The translations under genes were made by a program, and so were the position numbers. DNA of 64,000 bases from Pseudomonadota bacterium (lineage in GTDB: Bacteria > Pseudomonadota > Alphaproteobacteria > Sphingomonadales > Sphingomonadaceae), in assembly GCA_023457895.1 (NCBI GenBank), contig JAEXAY010000021.1:62001-126000 (forward strand), given 5' to 3'. Of this stretch, positions 43,701-51,290 are shown piece after piece. The notes under the pieces are model-generated. The model was given only the letters and a program-made list of their open reading frames with translations. It was not told the DNA's origin and ran no database searches. Position 1 is the first letter of the stretch. Each line of letters opens with the position of its first letter.

Positions 43701-45426
43701 CCTGCCTGGCAATCATGTGGTGAATAGCGGCAACGTCGGAGATTTTCCCCGCTCCGGCATTCCATTCATCGAGGACCCGATGACGCTCTGCGCTGTCGAG
43801 CAGCGGCAGATTGCCCAACATCTCGTTCGGCGTTTGCTCCGCGGAAGCGAGCATCGCTTCAAAACCGGCCCAGAGATCGGTAATCGCTTCGCGCCCGATC
43901 CTCGCGGGATCGTAAAGGAGGCGACAGGCACCATCGGCAGCAATCGCGAGGTTTAGTACCGACGCGCGCGCTGCGGCTGCCTGGTCGAGCCGGTCCACGA
44001 TCTGCACCGTGACTGGATGGTCAAAACCGCTGCCACTGCGCAGCTCCGGCATACGGCAGATCATATCGCGCGCGATGGCGACACTTTTGTGCATCACCCC
44101 GACTTCATTGGCGAGCCGGTCGCTGAAGACGTCAAGCGATTCCTCCCAGTCCAGCTCTATGTGTAGCGGGAGCTGCTCGGCAAAACACGCCCGGAGATCA
44201 TCGAGGCGCGACAGATAGACCTGGTCCACATAGCCGATATCGACCGCCTCCCGGTCGGCCACCCGGCCAAGATAGCCCACCCACGCCGCCAGCAGCGATG
44301 GCGTCGAAATGCCGCCAGCGATCCGCCGATCTTCATGGGCATAACCCGAAGACCCTCCGCTCTGAGGCTGGAATTGTGGCAGCAGCAGCGGATCGCGTGA
44401 CATGAGGCGGCGGTGCCACCAGCCTTCATAGCGCGCCGCCGCCTGGTCGAGCTCAGCGAGTCTGGCACGCTGTTCACTGTCGACCAGAGCGAGTACGGAA
44501 CCGCTGGTCAGGCCGGGCTGTGCCAATGGCCGACCATCGGCATGGGTGATATGATCCAGCCGCAGGTCGCTGCTGCCCGTTGCGATGACCGGTGATTCCC
44601 CGCCAGCGACGATGGTACCAGGTTGTGCTCCGCTGCGGCTAGCAAGAACCGTGGCATTATGAACCAGCAGCAATTCCCCACCGCACATGATTTTCGCCAC
44701 ACCCAGCGGGTTGCGGTAATTGCCGAAGTCAAGCGCGCAGATTTGCTGGCAGATGGCTTCTGCCGGCGCCGCCCAATCGATCATCGCCGCCGCTTCGGGA
44801 CGATCCTCCCTGCCAAAGAAACGCTGCGCAGAAGCATCAAGCGGCTGGCGGTGCGCGATGGTTCCTTCAAGATTGCGGATGAGCGATCCAAAACTGCGAA
44901 GCCCCGCCTCGAAACATTTCATATTCAGCGAGAGCGCGGTTTCACCCGGTTCGATCGCAATATCTTCGGAGGCCAGAACATCCCCCTTGTCGACTTCGTC
45001 CTCCATCAAGTGCCAGGTAACGCCGTGCTGGCGTTCACCGGCAAGCAGCGCCCACGCGGGCGTGTTCAGACCTGCATACGCTGACAACGGTCCATCATGG
45101 AAATTGATCGCAGCACGCGATGCCAACGCAAGGACGGCGGGCGGCAACAAGTTGAGATTGGTGATGCTGAAGATATAATCGACAGGCTGCGTTCCCGCTT
45201 CAAGCAAATCTTTCGTCCGCTTATAGCAGGGAATACCCACGCGGCTGGCCCAGTCAGCCGCCGGACCGGTTGGGGCAACGACAGCGACGATTTCATGTTG
45301 TTGCTCGATCAGCAGCTTGCCACATTCTCCAAGCAGCGTCTCGCGACCGATCAGAATACTGCGGATTTTAGTTCCCGGCGCAATCTCGCGAATTGCGGAT
45401 TCCAGAACCAGCCCCGTGTCTTTCAT
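40771..45426 (-). CDS. NRPS module: formyltransferase, partial C, A domain with inserted luciferase-like monooxygenase, PCP
   Basis: 1551 residues from ATG 45426, with AAAGGAG upstream; the ATG at 45447 lacks this. Formyltransferase-like domain (about 20-310): AINFHDGPLSAYAGLNTPAW and GVTWHLMEDEVDKGDVL. The next 200 or so residues resemble only the C-terminal half of a condensation domain and contain no HHxxxDG. Adenylation domain: A3 VIYTSGSTGLPKGVM (near 718) and A4 FDISVLEIVW (near 762). Then a bacterial-luciferase/FMN monooxygenase of the MupA/Atu3671 type (about 790-1140: AVWTPERHFHAFGASYPNPA, GRVGIAFASGWQPNDF). The A domain resumes with NMYGPTETTIW, YRIELGEIE and PNGKIDRKAL. PCP: DNFFDLGGHSLLAV near 1473. 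It likely loads, hydroxylates and possibly formylates one amino acid, then passes it to the PKS. Confidence 0.93.
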   Translation of the reverse strand: MKDTGLVLESAIREIAPGTKIRSILIGRETLLGECGKLLIEQQHEIVAVVAPTGPAADWASRVGIPCYKRTKDLLEAGTQPVDYIFSITNLNLLPPAVLALASRAAINFHDGPLSAYAGLNTPAWALLAGERQHGVTWHLMEDEVDKGDVLASEDIAIEPGETALSLNMKCFEAGLRSFGSLIRNLEGTIAHRQPLDASAQRFFGREDRPEAAAMIDWAAPAEAICQQICALDFGNYRNPLGVAKIMCGGELLLVHNATVLASRSGAQPGTIVAGGESPVIATGSSDLRLDHITHADGRPLAQPGLTSGSVLALVDSEQRARLAELDQAAARYEGWWHRRLMSRDPLLLPQFQPQSGGSSGYAHEDRRIAGGISTPSLLAAWVGYLGRVADREAVDIGYVDQVYLSRLDDLRACFAEQLPLHIELDWEESLDVFSDRLANEVGVMHKSVAIARDMICRMPELRSGSGFDHPVTVQIVDRLDQAAAARASVLNLAIAADGACRLLYDPARIGREAITDLWAGFEAMLASAEQTPNEMLGNLPLLDSAERHRVLDEWNAGAGKISDVAAIHHMIARQAQLTPDRVAVSSLGESLTYAELDRQSNRLARHLHGLGVGPETLVGLHVERSVQTAICVLAIHKAGGAYVPLDPSYPRDRLAHMISDSGMTVMLSQSSLARDIPESGARLVCIDRLQDELESLSEEPFDGGAQPDNLAYVIYTSGSTGLPKGVMIEHRNLLNFCAGMDRELEAEGVWLAVTSLSFDISVLEIVWPLSRGYHVVIASEREVRGDVSIRSGATAPGFSLFYFASSDGTGAADQYRLLMEGARFADANGFEAVWTPERHFHAFGASYPNPAVISAALAVTTSRIRIRAGSVVAPLHHPVRIAEEWALVDNLSNGRVGIAFASGWQPNDFVLNPDNFADRNGALKRCMEEVRALWRGTPRSFAGPLNPVELMTYPRPVQPELPVWITSAGNVQTFEEAGRSGANILTHLLGQSIEEVAEKIAAYRHARGEAGHSGEGHVTLMLHSFVGENPDEVRAVVREPLIEYLRTSTNLLKQYAWSFPAFKRPPGADTSNDLELAGLSDEDIDALLEHAFERYFETSGLFGTPEDCLPLISRLSAVGVNEIGCLVDFGIATDTVLESLPALNRLRQLSEAACGKIENTLPALMAEHGVTHLQCTPSLLNVLASDAAARPQIAALKRLMVGGEAFPPHLARDMTALVHGTVMNMYGPTETTIWSAVHTLGAKDDVPPLGRPLVNQQVYVLDRRMQPVRPGTPGELIIAGAGVVRGYLNRPELTAERFIADPVRSSGRAYRTGDLVRQRQDGTLEFLGRLDHQVKVRGYRIELGEIEACLAAHPDVMETVVVAHQANEGADARLVAYFVPAGSALQADTIRAHLRESLPEFMVPSTFIPLNALPRTPNGKIDRKALPDPDSIIVATARDEIPEAANALEARIQAVWCDLLKLPRVGLRDNFFDLGGHSLLAVQLHRRLTGISDKPVQLTDVFRFPTVAALAGHLTDSGSEPETMRQGQDRAQNRRAALQRRGLARALVAS

Positions 45427-45535
45427 GGCGTTCTCCTTTGAACCCACCGTAAGACGGGATGAGGGGCGCAGCTATTTCGACAACACAGTTAGGCGAAACC
45501 AGTAGGAAAAATCAGAACAAGAAAAACCACCCGGA

Positions 45536-46465
45536 TTACTTATACTCAATAAGCCGGTGGCGATGGCGCCAATAGTCGATCTGCCCCTGCATATGCGGCA
45601 GCTTGCCCAAAGTGGTGAAACCGGCCTGCAACGATCCGCCCCGTCTATAGATTCTGAGCCACAACAGCGGCCAAAGCGGCCAGAATATCGGGAGCGACCA
45701 GAAGATATTGCTCATTACCTGCCGTCCGAGACGGGGATTACCCCTGCCTCTGCGGGCGAAAGCCTCCGCCGTTGCATAACCGCTGCGGCGGCTGCGCTGC
45801 CACCATTGGCGGAACCGGGTCATCGCTGCGTCATGAATAGTCATGTCGCAATCGATGCGGCGGATTCGCCAACCGTTAAGGCGGATGCGATGGCAAAGAT
45901 CGGGTTCTTCGCCCGCAATCAGATCCTCCGAAAACCCTCCGGCCTCAACAAATGGCTCAACCCGGAACAACGCGTCACCGCCGCAGCTTTCGGCGAGGCC
46001 AACCGGGGTGTTCCATTCCTGATCGCACAACTGGTTGTAAGGACTCGCGTCGGGCCAGCGCTCGCGCCGGCGGCCGCAGACGGAAGCGAGCTTAGGGTCC
46101 GTGTTCATCGTCTCACGCGCCGCGACCAGCCACCCGGCTACGAGTTCACAGTCGCCATCAATAAAATGAAGATAACGCAAAGCGGGTTCCTTCTCCCGCA
46201 GCCAGGCCGCTCCGGCGTTACGGGCCCGCGCGGCGGTAAAGGGAGTGTCGGGCGAAAGATCGACGACGTGCAAACCATAGGTGCGCGCAAGATCCGGGCT
46301 CCCGTCCGTCGAGCCCGAATCCACATAGACCGCAGGATAACCTCCCTGAAGCACGCTCTTGATACATTTTTCGAGTCGCTCGCCTTCGTTGCGGCCGATG
46401 ATGACAAAGCCCGTATCACGCAGCACCGATTCTGCCCGAGTGATCGTGGCCGGGATCATGTTCAT
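45536..46465 (-). CDS. Family 2 glycosyltransferase
   Basis: 309 residues. The N-terminal GT-A core reads GFVIIGRNEGERLEKCIKSV, YVDSGSTDGSPDLA and the metal-binding segment YLHFIDGDCELVAGW. The acceptor-side motif is GEEPDLCHRIRLNGWRIRR. The C-terminus has a hydrophobic patch (IFWSLPIFWPLWPLLWLRIY) that may sit in the membrane. It overlaps the upstream glycosyltransferase gene by 4 bp and lies 109 bp before the NRPS gene on the same strand. The donor sugar is unknown. Confidence 0.9.
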   Translation of the reverse strand: MNMIPATITRAESVLRDTGFVIIGRNEGERLEKCIKSVLQGGYPAVYVDSGSTDGSPDLARTYGLHVVDLSPDTPFTAARARNAGAAWLREKEPALRYLHFIDGDCELVAGWLVAARETMNTDPKLASVCGRRRERWPDASPYNQLCDQEWNTPVGLAESCGGDALFRVEPFVEAGGFSEDLIAGEEPDLCHRIRLNGWRIRRIDCDMTIHDAAMTRFRQWWQRSRRSGYATAEAFARRGRGNPRLGRQVMSNIFWSLPIFWPLWPLLWLRIYRRGGSLQAGFTTLGKLPHMQGQIDYWRHRHRLIEYK

Positions 46466-47619
46466 GGTTCACGCTCCGTACGAATCCACTGCCTTTGACG
46501 TTGAAACAGGAAACTCGCGATGATCGGTAGTTTCCAGATGATATAGGCGGGGATCCGTCCGACATGACGCAATGGCAGCATCTCGCGTCCTTCGGTTTTC
46601 CAGGCCCGCGCCAAGGCACCGGCCAGTAGCGCAAAGGCAATCGCCAGCAGCAGTACCGGCAATGCTGCTCCAAGCACGGCGGCACCAGCGGCCAGTGCAA
46701 GCAGTGATCCGCACAACAGCATGACGGTCGGCGGGATCAGAAGGTCGAGGGCAACAAAAGCAAGCCGCCAGCGGCCAGCAAGGATCCTGCCCAGAAGCGG
46801 AGCGAAGTGACCCGCCGCCGCATCAAGCATACCATGCTCCCAGCGGCGGCGTTGTCCGGCGGTACCTGCTTCCGAACTGGCATCACTCAGGATGACGGCC
46901 TTGTCCTCAAATATGACACGCTCGCCGCCGATCAGCAGATTCAGTCCCATATCGAGATCTTCGACAAGGGAGGCGCCTCGCCATTCAACCTTGTCAAATA
47001 TACGGCGCGGGAATGCCATTCCCGATCCCTGCAACAAGGCCGCCCCCGACAATTGGTGCAGCCCCCTCTGTCGAACGAGGTTCTTGATCAGAAAAGCAAA
47101 GCAGGAGAGGCGGACATTTGTGAAAGCGGCAGCTTGCGGTGTCATCAGATAGGCGCCCTGAACCACTGCGTCTTGCGACACCGCGCTTGCCGCAAGCCGG
47201 GCGAGCGCGTGGGGTTGCACCATACAATCGGCGTCGACGATGATTACAACGTCGCCGGGACTTTCCCGCAGGCGTTCGCGGGCAAATTCCAGAGCATAGC
47301 CTTTGCCACGAAGGTCCGGATCACGCCGTTCGAGAACAGTTGCGCCCAGCGAACGGGCAATCACGGCGGTATCATCCATGCAATTGTCGGCGATGACCAC
47401 CAGTTGGTCGCACGGGCGAAGCTGAGCCAATATGGCGCGCACGGGACGGGCAAGACCGTGCGCCTCATCATGCGCGGGCATCAGCACCAGATAAGCAGGT
47501 GGCACACCAATGCCGCGTTCAGAGCGGCGGCGAAAAGTTCCCAGCAGGCATTCCAGCGCCAGAAAAGCGACAAGGGCCGCCGCAAGGATACAGGCCGCCG
47601 AGACTAGCCCCGCGATCAT
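46462..47619 (-). CDS. Membrane family 2 glycosyltransferase
   Basis: 385 residues. An N-terminal transmembrane helix (ACILAAALVAFLALECLLG) precedes a processive-type GT2 domain with YLVLMPAHDEAHGLARPVRA, ADNCMDDTAVIARSLGA, DVVIIVDADCM (DxD), VEDLDMGLNLL and QRRRWEHGM (Q-x-x-R-W), which together recall polymerising or lipid-sugar-forming enzymes. Further transmembrane helices follow (about 295-350). The ATGA overlap with the next GT2 gene and 43-bp spacing to the 2OG oxygenase gene place it in one operon. Confidence 0.9.
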   Translation of the reverse strand: MIAGLVSAACILAAALVAFLALECLLGTFRRRSERGIGVPPAYLVLMPAHDEAHGLARPVRAILAQLRPCDQLVVIADNCMDDTAVIARSLGATVLERRDPDLRGKGYALEFARERLRESPGDVVIIVDADCMVQPHALARLAASAVSQDAVVQGAYLMTPQAAAFTNVRLSCFAFLIKNLVRQRGLHQLSGAALLQGSGMAFPRRIFDKVEWRGASLVEDLDMGLNLLIGGERVIFEDKAVILSDASSEAGTAGQRRRWEHGMLDAAAGHFAPLLGRILAGRWRLAFVALDLLIPPTVMLLCGSLLALAAGAAVLGAALPVLLLAIAFALLAGALARAWKTEGREMLPLRHVGRIPAYIIWKLPIIASFLFQRQRQWIRTEREP

Positions 47620-47662
47620 TGCGGAGGGTTCCTTGAAAGATCCTTACTCGCGGCCATTGGCA

Positions 47663-48481
47663 TCAGCCTGTTCTGCGGCGCTGCAACGCCGGGGGCAGCC
47701 AGTCCGCTTTCAGATGGTGTAGCATGACCCGCCAGTCGCGCTTGTCGGCCGTGCCGGGACGCTGCCGGAAATCGGTGGTGCGTTCGATCTTCTGCTGGTC
47801 CGGGCTGGCGGTATAATAATAGGTGGCGATTGAACGCCGGGACCGTTCTTCGGGGCAGGTCAGCGGATCGGGGTGCCCGTGGAACGTATCGCGGGCAGTC
47901 GAGAAAATAACGGCGCGGCCAAAGATGGGCATAACCTTTTTCGCCGCAGCCCGCATCTTCTTGTCCCATAGTTCCAGAGCGCCGCCATAATCATCCTGCC
48001 AATCCTCGTTCAGATAGATCAGCAGATTGAGGCGGCGGTCGACATGCATATGCTCGTGCCTCGGAAAATCGGCATGAATACTCAGGTGACCGCCACGCTT
48101 CGTTTCGTGTAGCCCGGCACCGGCGTGGTAAGGATCGGTAATCAGCCCCTCGATTCCGGTCAGCTCCGACAGGAAGGCAAGAAACGCGCGCGAGTTGAGT
48201 TCTGCGAACAGCATCCGCGTCAACGGGCCTTCGCATTCGTCCGGGCGGAACTGAAACTTCAGCCGTTCCTGGTCCCGCAGGAAACAGTCCCGCCCGCTGC
48301 TGTCGGGAAACTCCGCCATCACCGCGCGCAGAAAATCTGCATCAAGAAAATCGTCAAGGACGATATGGGGAAAGGGCCGTGTACTCCGATATTCCTCAGC
48401 CAGCGCGCTTCCCGCTTCTCTGCACTGATCGATATCGAAACAGCGATAGCCTCCCAGATTGTTCAAGCTGAGCACTTGCAT
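47663..48481 (-). CDS. 2OG-Fe(II) oxygenase, prolyl-4-hydroxylase-like
   Basis: 272 residues. The double-stranded beta-helix core shows HLSIHADFPRHEHMHVDRRL (H-x-D metal ligands), LNLLIYLNEDWQDDYGGALE, a distal His in FHGHPDPL, and the 2-oxoglutarate-binding Arg in RRSIATYYYT. Such enzymes hydroxylate small molecules, sugars or peptides using 2-oxoglutarate and oxygen. It is the first gene of the minus-strand glycosyltransferase/NRPS-PKS run, so a tailoring role in that pathway is likely (inference). It is divergent from a GT4 gene. Confidence 0.85.
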   Translation of the reverse strand: MQVLSLNNLGGYRCFDIDQCREAGSALAEEYRSTRPFPHIVLDDFLDADFLRAVMAEFPDSSGRDCFLRDQERLKFQFRPDECEGPLTRMLFAELNSRAFLAFLSELTGIEGLITDPYHAGAGLHETKRGGHLSIHADFPRHEHMHVDRRLNLLIYLNEDWQDDYGGALELWDKKMRAAAKKVMPIFGRAVIFSTARDTFHGHPDPLTCPEERSRRSIATYYYTASPDQQKIERTTDFRQRPGTADKRDWRVMLHHLKADWLPPALQRRRTG

Positions 48482-48532
48482 TCCTACCCTGTTTCCGGCG
48501 CGCCGACTTGGCCCATATCGCAGGCCGGTGAG

Positions 48533-48549
48533 GAACCGACGCGCGGTTC
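48533..48549. promoter_or_regulatory. Palindrome GAACCG-ACGCG-CGGTTC in the divergent 2OG/GT4 promoter region
   Basis: A 6-5-6 inverted repeat lies between two divergent operons, 52 bp from the minus-strand start and about 133 bp from the plus-strand GTG start. It is a good position for a shared operator. Unproven. Confidence 0.35.
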
Positions 48550-48681
48550 GAGATCGCTGCTTATTAAGCGCTCCACGCCGGTCCGCGGCAAGACGTGGAA
48601 AACACCTTGGGAGTTTTCATAATCGACACCGCAGCGGCGGATGAAATAAGATTCAGCCTCTATCCCCTGGAGGCGGAAGCA

Positions 48682-49899
48682 GTGCATATTGCGCTCTATT
48701 CACCCAACTGGCCGCCGGAAGGTGCCGCAAATGGAATCGTCAGTTATGTCTCGACGATAAGGGACCACTTCATCGGTAAGGGACACCGTGTCTCGGTCCT
48801 GTCGGATGGCCGCTTATACACCAGCGACAACCGCGCGATCCGCTTGCTGCCGCCGATGGAACAACTGGGCGCGCTGGAGCGACTGAAGCGCCGGCTCGCG
48901 CGGCGCGCGGACTGTCTGCATGGCGCCCTCCCCGGCATGGGCAGGATGCTCGCAGCTCAATTGCGGGCCGCCCATCGCATCGAGCCGATCGACATCGTGG
49001 AAATGGAGGAAAGCTTTGGCTGGTCACAAACCGTGCAGCGCTTGACGCGCATCCCCGTGATAACGCGGCTGCATGGTCCCTTCTTCCTGAAACCGGCAAA
49101 GCCGCGCACCCCGCGCGAACACCGCAGTGACCTTCAACGTTGCGCCAGTGAGGGTCGTGCGTTCCGCGCATCGCGCACATTGACGGCACCGACCCACGCC
49201 ATCATGAACGTGACCTGCGAAAATTATGGGCGCCAACTCGCAGATCGCGACGCCGTCATACCAAATCCCATCTCGCTCGCGCCCGAGTCGGATCGCTGGT
49301 CACTGGCGGCCTGCGACCCCAATCATATCCTGATGATCGGCCGCTTCGACTTTTGGAAAGGCGCCGACACCATGCTGCTCGCATTCGATCGGCTGCTGCA
49401 AACCCATCCGCAAGCGCGTCTTACGCTGGTCGGTCCGAAGATCGGCATCGAGACGGGACCGGGACAATTGGCCGATTTCGAAGAATTTGCAAGGACACGT
49501 CTCTCACCCGCCACCGCCGCACGGGTTGAACTCACCGGAACCTTAACCCCTTTCGAAATCGCCAGACTGCGCCAGCGCGCCTTCGTCACCGTGCTCGCCT
49601 CGCGGATGGAAAATTTCCCCTATGCGCTACTCGAAGGCCTTGCCGCGGGGTGCCCGATGCTTTCCACCGGCTGGGCGGGAAGCGACGAGATCATCGGTGA
49701 CGGAAAGACGGGCTTTATCACCCCTGTCGGCGATCCGGACGCGATGGCGCAACGGCTCGCCTGGTTACTCGACAACCCCGAAATGGCGGCAGAAACCGGC
49801 GCAGCCGGATTGCGGCATTGCGCCGAGACTTTCTCCATTGAGAGGGTTGGCGAACAATTGCTGCAATGTCACGAGGCGACTTTGAAAGCCGGCGCGTGA
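48682..49899 (+). CDS. Family 4 glycosyltransferase
   Basis: 405 residues from GTG 48682 (VHIALYSPNWPPEGAANGIV), preceded by GGAGGCGG at good spacing. The ATG at 48595 adds 29 non-family residues and has no ribosome binding site. The GT-B fold shows the donor-binding part ILMIGRFDFWKGADTMLLAF, LTLVGPKIG and the E-x7-E-type region SRMENFPYALLEGLAAGCPM. Retaining GT4 enzymes add hexoses to lipid-linked repeat units in the cytoplasm. It overlaps the flippase gene by 4 bp (GTGA). Confidence 0.9.
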   Translation: MHIALYSPNWPPEGAANGIVSYVSTIRDHFIGKGHRVSVLSDGRLYTSDNRAIRLLPPMEQLGALERLKRRLARRADCLHGALPGMGRMLAAQLRAAHRIEPIDIVEMEESFGWSQTVQRLTRIPVITRLHGPFFLKPAKPRTPREHRSDLQRCASEGRAFRASRTLTAPTHAIMNVTCENYGRQLADRDAVIPNPISLAPESDRWSLAACDPNHILMIGRFDFWKGADTMLLAFDRLLQTHPQARLTLVGPKIGIETGPGQLADFEEFARTRLSPATAARVELTGTLTPFEIARLRQRAFVTVLASRMENFPYALLEGLAAGCPMLSTGWAGSDEIIGDGKTGFITPVGDPDAMAQRLAWLLDNPEMAAETGAAGLRHCAETFSIERVGEQLLQCHEATLKAGA

Positions 49900-51278
49900 G
49901 CGTTGAACAGGCCACGTCGCCGGACGGGGTATTGGCTGTCGCATCCCCCTCACCGATGCAACGGCTGAAGCAACTGGCGGTACGCGACACGAATGTTGTC
50001 GTCCTGTCGGTGATCGCCACCAACCTCCTTCGCGCGTTCAGCAGCGTGGTTCTCACGCGCCTCCTTGTACCGGAAGTGTTCGGCATCTCGGGTGTCATTG
50101 CCTCGATTGCCTTCGCCTTCGGGATGGTTTCCGATCTTGGCTTCCAAGCCTTCGTCGTCCGCCATCCAAACGGCGACAAACCGCGCTTCCTCAATACGAT
50201 CTGGACCATGGCCGTGCTGCGCTCGATAGTCCTGACGCTCGCCATGCTGGCGTTGACCCCTGTCATCGCCGGTCTGTTTGGCAAGCCCGATCTGGCACCG
50301 ATCATCGCGGCGGCTTCCTTTATTTTCCTGATCGAAGGGCTGGCTTCGCTGACACTCCTTACGGCGTTGCGGCACCGGATGGTGCTCCGCCTGTCTTTGC
50401 TGGAGTTCACGGTACTGGCCGTGCAGATCCTTCTGTCGTTCGTCTTCGCTTTCCTGTGGCGAAACTATTGGGCAATCCTCGCCAGCATGCTGATCGGTAG
50501 CGCGCTCAAGACCATACTGAGCTACCTGATGTTCCCCAATTCGTTACGTCGGCCGGCGTTCGAAAAACAATATATCCGCGATCTCATCGGGTTTGCACGT
50601 TTTGTCACCGGATCCAGTATTATCTCGTTGTTGCTGCTGCAAACCGACAAGTTCGTGCTCGGCCGGTTGATGCCACTCGACGAATTCGGATTCTACATCC
50701 TCGCTGGAAATCTTGCGAGTGCGCCGCTGGCCTTTGCGACCGCCTATGCGAGCCGCGTTCTCTTCCCTGCCTATTCCGAGGCTTGGCGCGCTGGAGCGGA
50801 TAATCTGCGCGCACTCTTTTATGCCAAGCGCCGCCTGCCCTCCCTTCTCTATAGTTTCGCAGCGGGCGGGCTGATCGGATGCGCGCCCCTCGTGATCAGC
50901 CTGCTTTATGACCCACGCTATGCCGCTGCGGCGCTCTATCTGCAGCTTCTGACTATCACAGCATTCTTTGCGCTTGCGTCGAACAGCGCCAATGAGGCCC
51001 TGACCGCTACCGGCCGTATCAACGTGACCTTTCAGGCCAGCATGGTAAAACTGGCCTGGTTCTGTGCCGCCGGACCAGCCGGGTACTGGTTAGGGGGTGT
51101 GCTCGGGATCGTCATAGCGGTAGCGCTGACCGAAATCCCCGCCGTCATCTTCAAATGGATCCGGATGTACCATGCGAACTTGCTCGACCTGCGGCAGGAA
51201 TTGTTGTTCCTGGCAGCCGGCGGTGCCGGGATCGCGGTTGGCGCACTGGGCGACCGCCTGATCCGGCTAATTCAATAG
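49896..51278 (+). CDS. Polysaccharide repeat-unit flippase (Wzx/PST family)
   Basis: 460 residues from GTG 49896, which overlaps the GT4 stop as GTGA; an upstream ATG at 49866 is inside the GT4 gene. About 12 hydrophobic helices run through the protein, for example VLSVIATNLLRAFSSVVLTR, LLLLQTDKFVLGRLMPLDEF and VTFQASMVKLAWFCAAGPAG. The layout matches lipopolysaccharide-biosynthesis / oligosaccharide flippases, which turn the undecaprenyl-linked repeat unit to the periplasmic face. Its partner GT4 gene is upstream. It converges on the polymerase-like gene with a 12-bp gap. Confidence 0.9.
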   Translation: MSVEQATSPDGVLAVASPSPMQRLKQLAVRDTNVVVLSVIATNLLRAFSSVVLTRLLVPEVFGISGVIASIAFAFGMVSDLGFQAFVVRHPNGDKPRFLNTIWTMAVLRSIVLTLAMLALTPVIAGLFGKPDLAPIIAAASFIFLIEGLASLTLLTALRHRMVLRLSLLEFTVLAVQILLSFVFAFLWRNYWAILASMLIGSALKTILSYLMFPNSLRRPAFEKQYIRDLIGFARFVTGSSIISLLLLQTDKFVLGRLMPLDEFGFYILAGNLASAPLAFATAYASRVLFPAYSEAWRAGADNLRALFYAKRRLPSLLYSFAAGGLIGCAPLVISLLYDPRYAAAALYLQLLTITAFFALASNSANEALTATGRINVTFQASMVKLAWFCAAGPAGYWLGGVLGIVIAVALTEIPAVIFKWIRMYHANLLDLRQELLFLAAGGAGIAVGALGDRLIRLIQ

Positions 51279-51290
51279 CCAAGCGGTACG

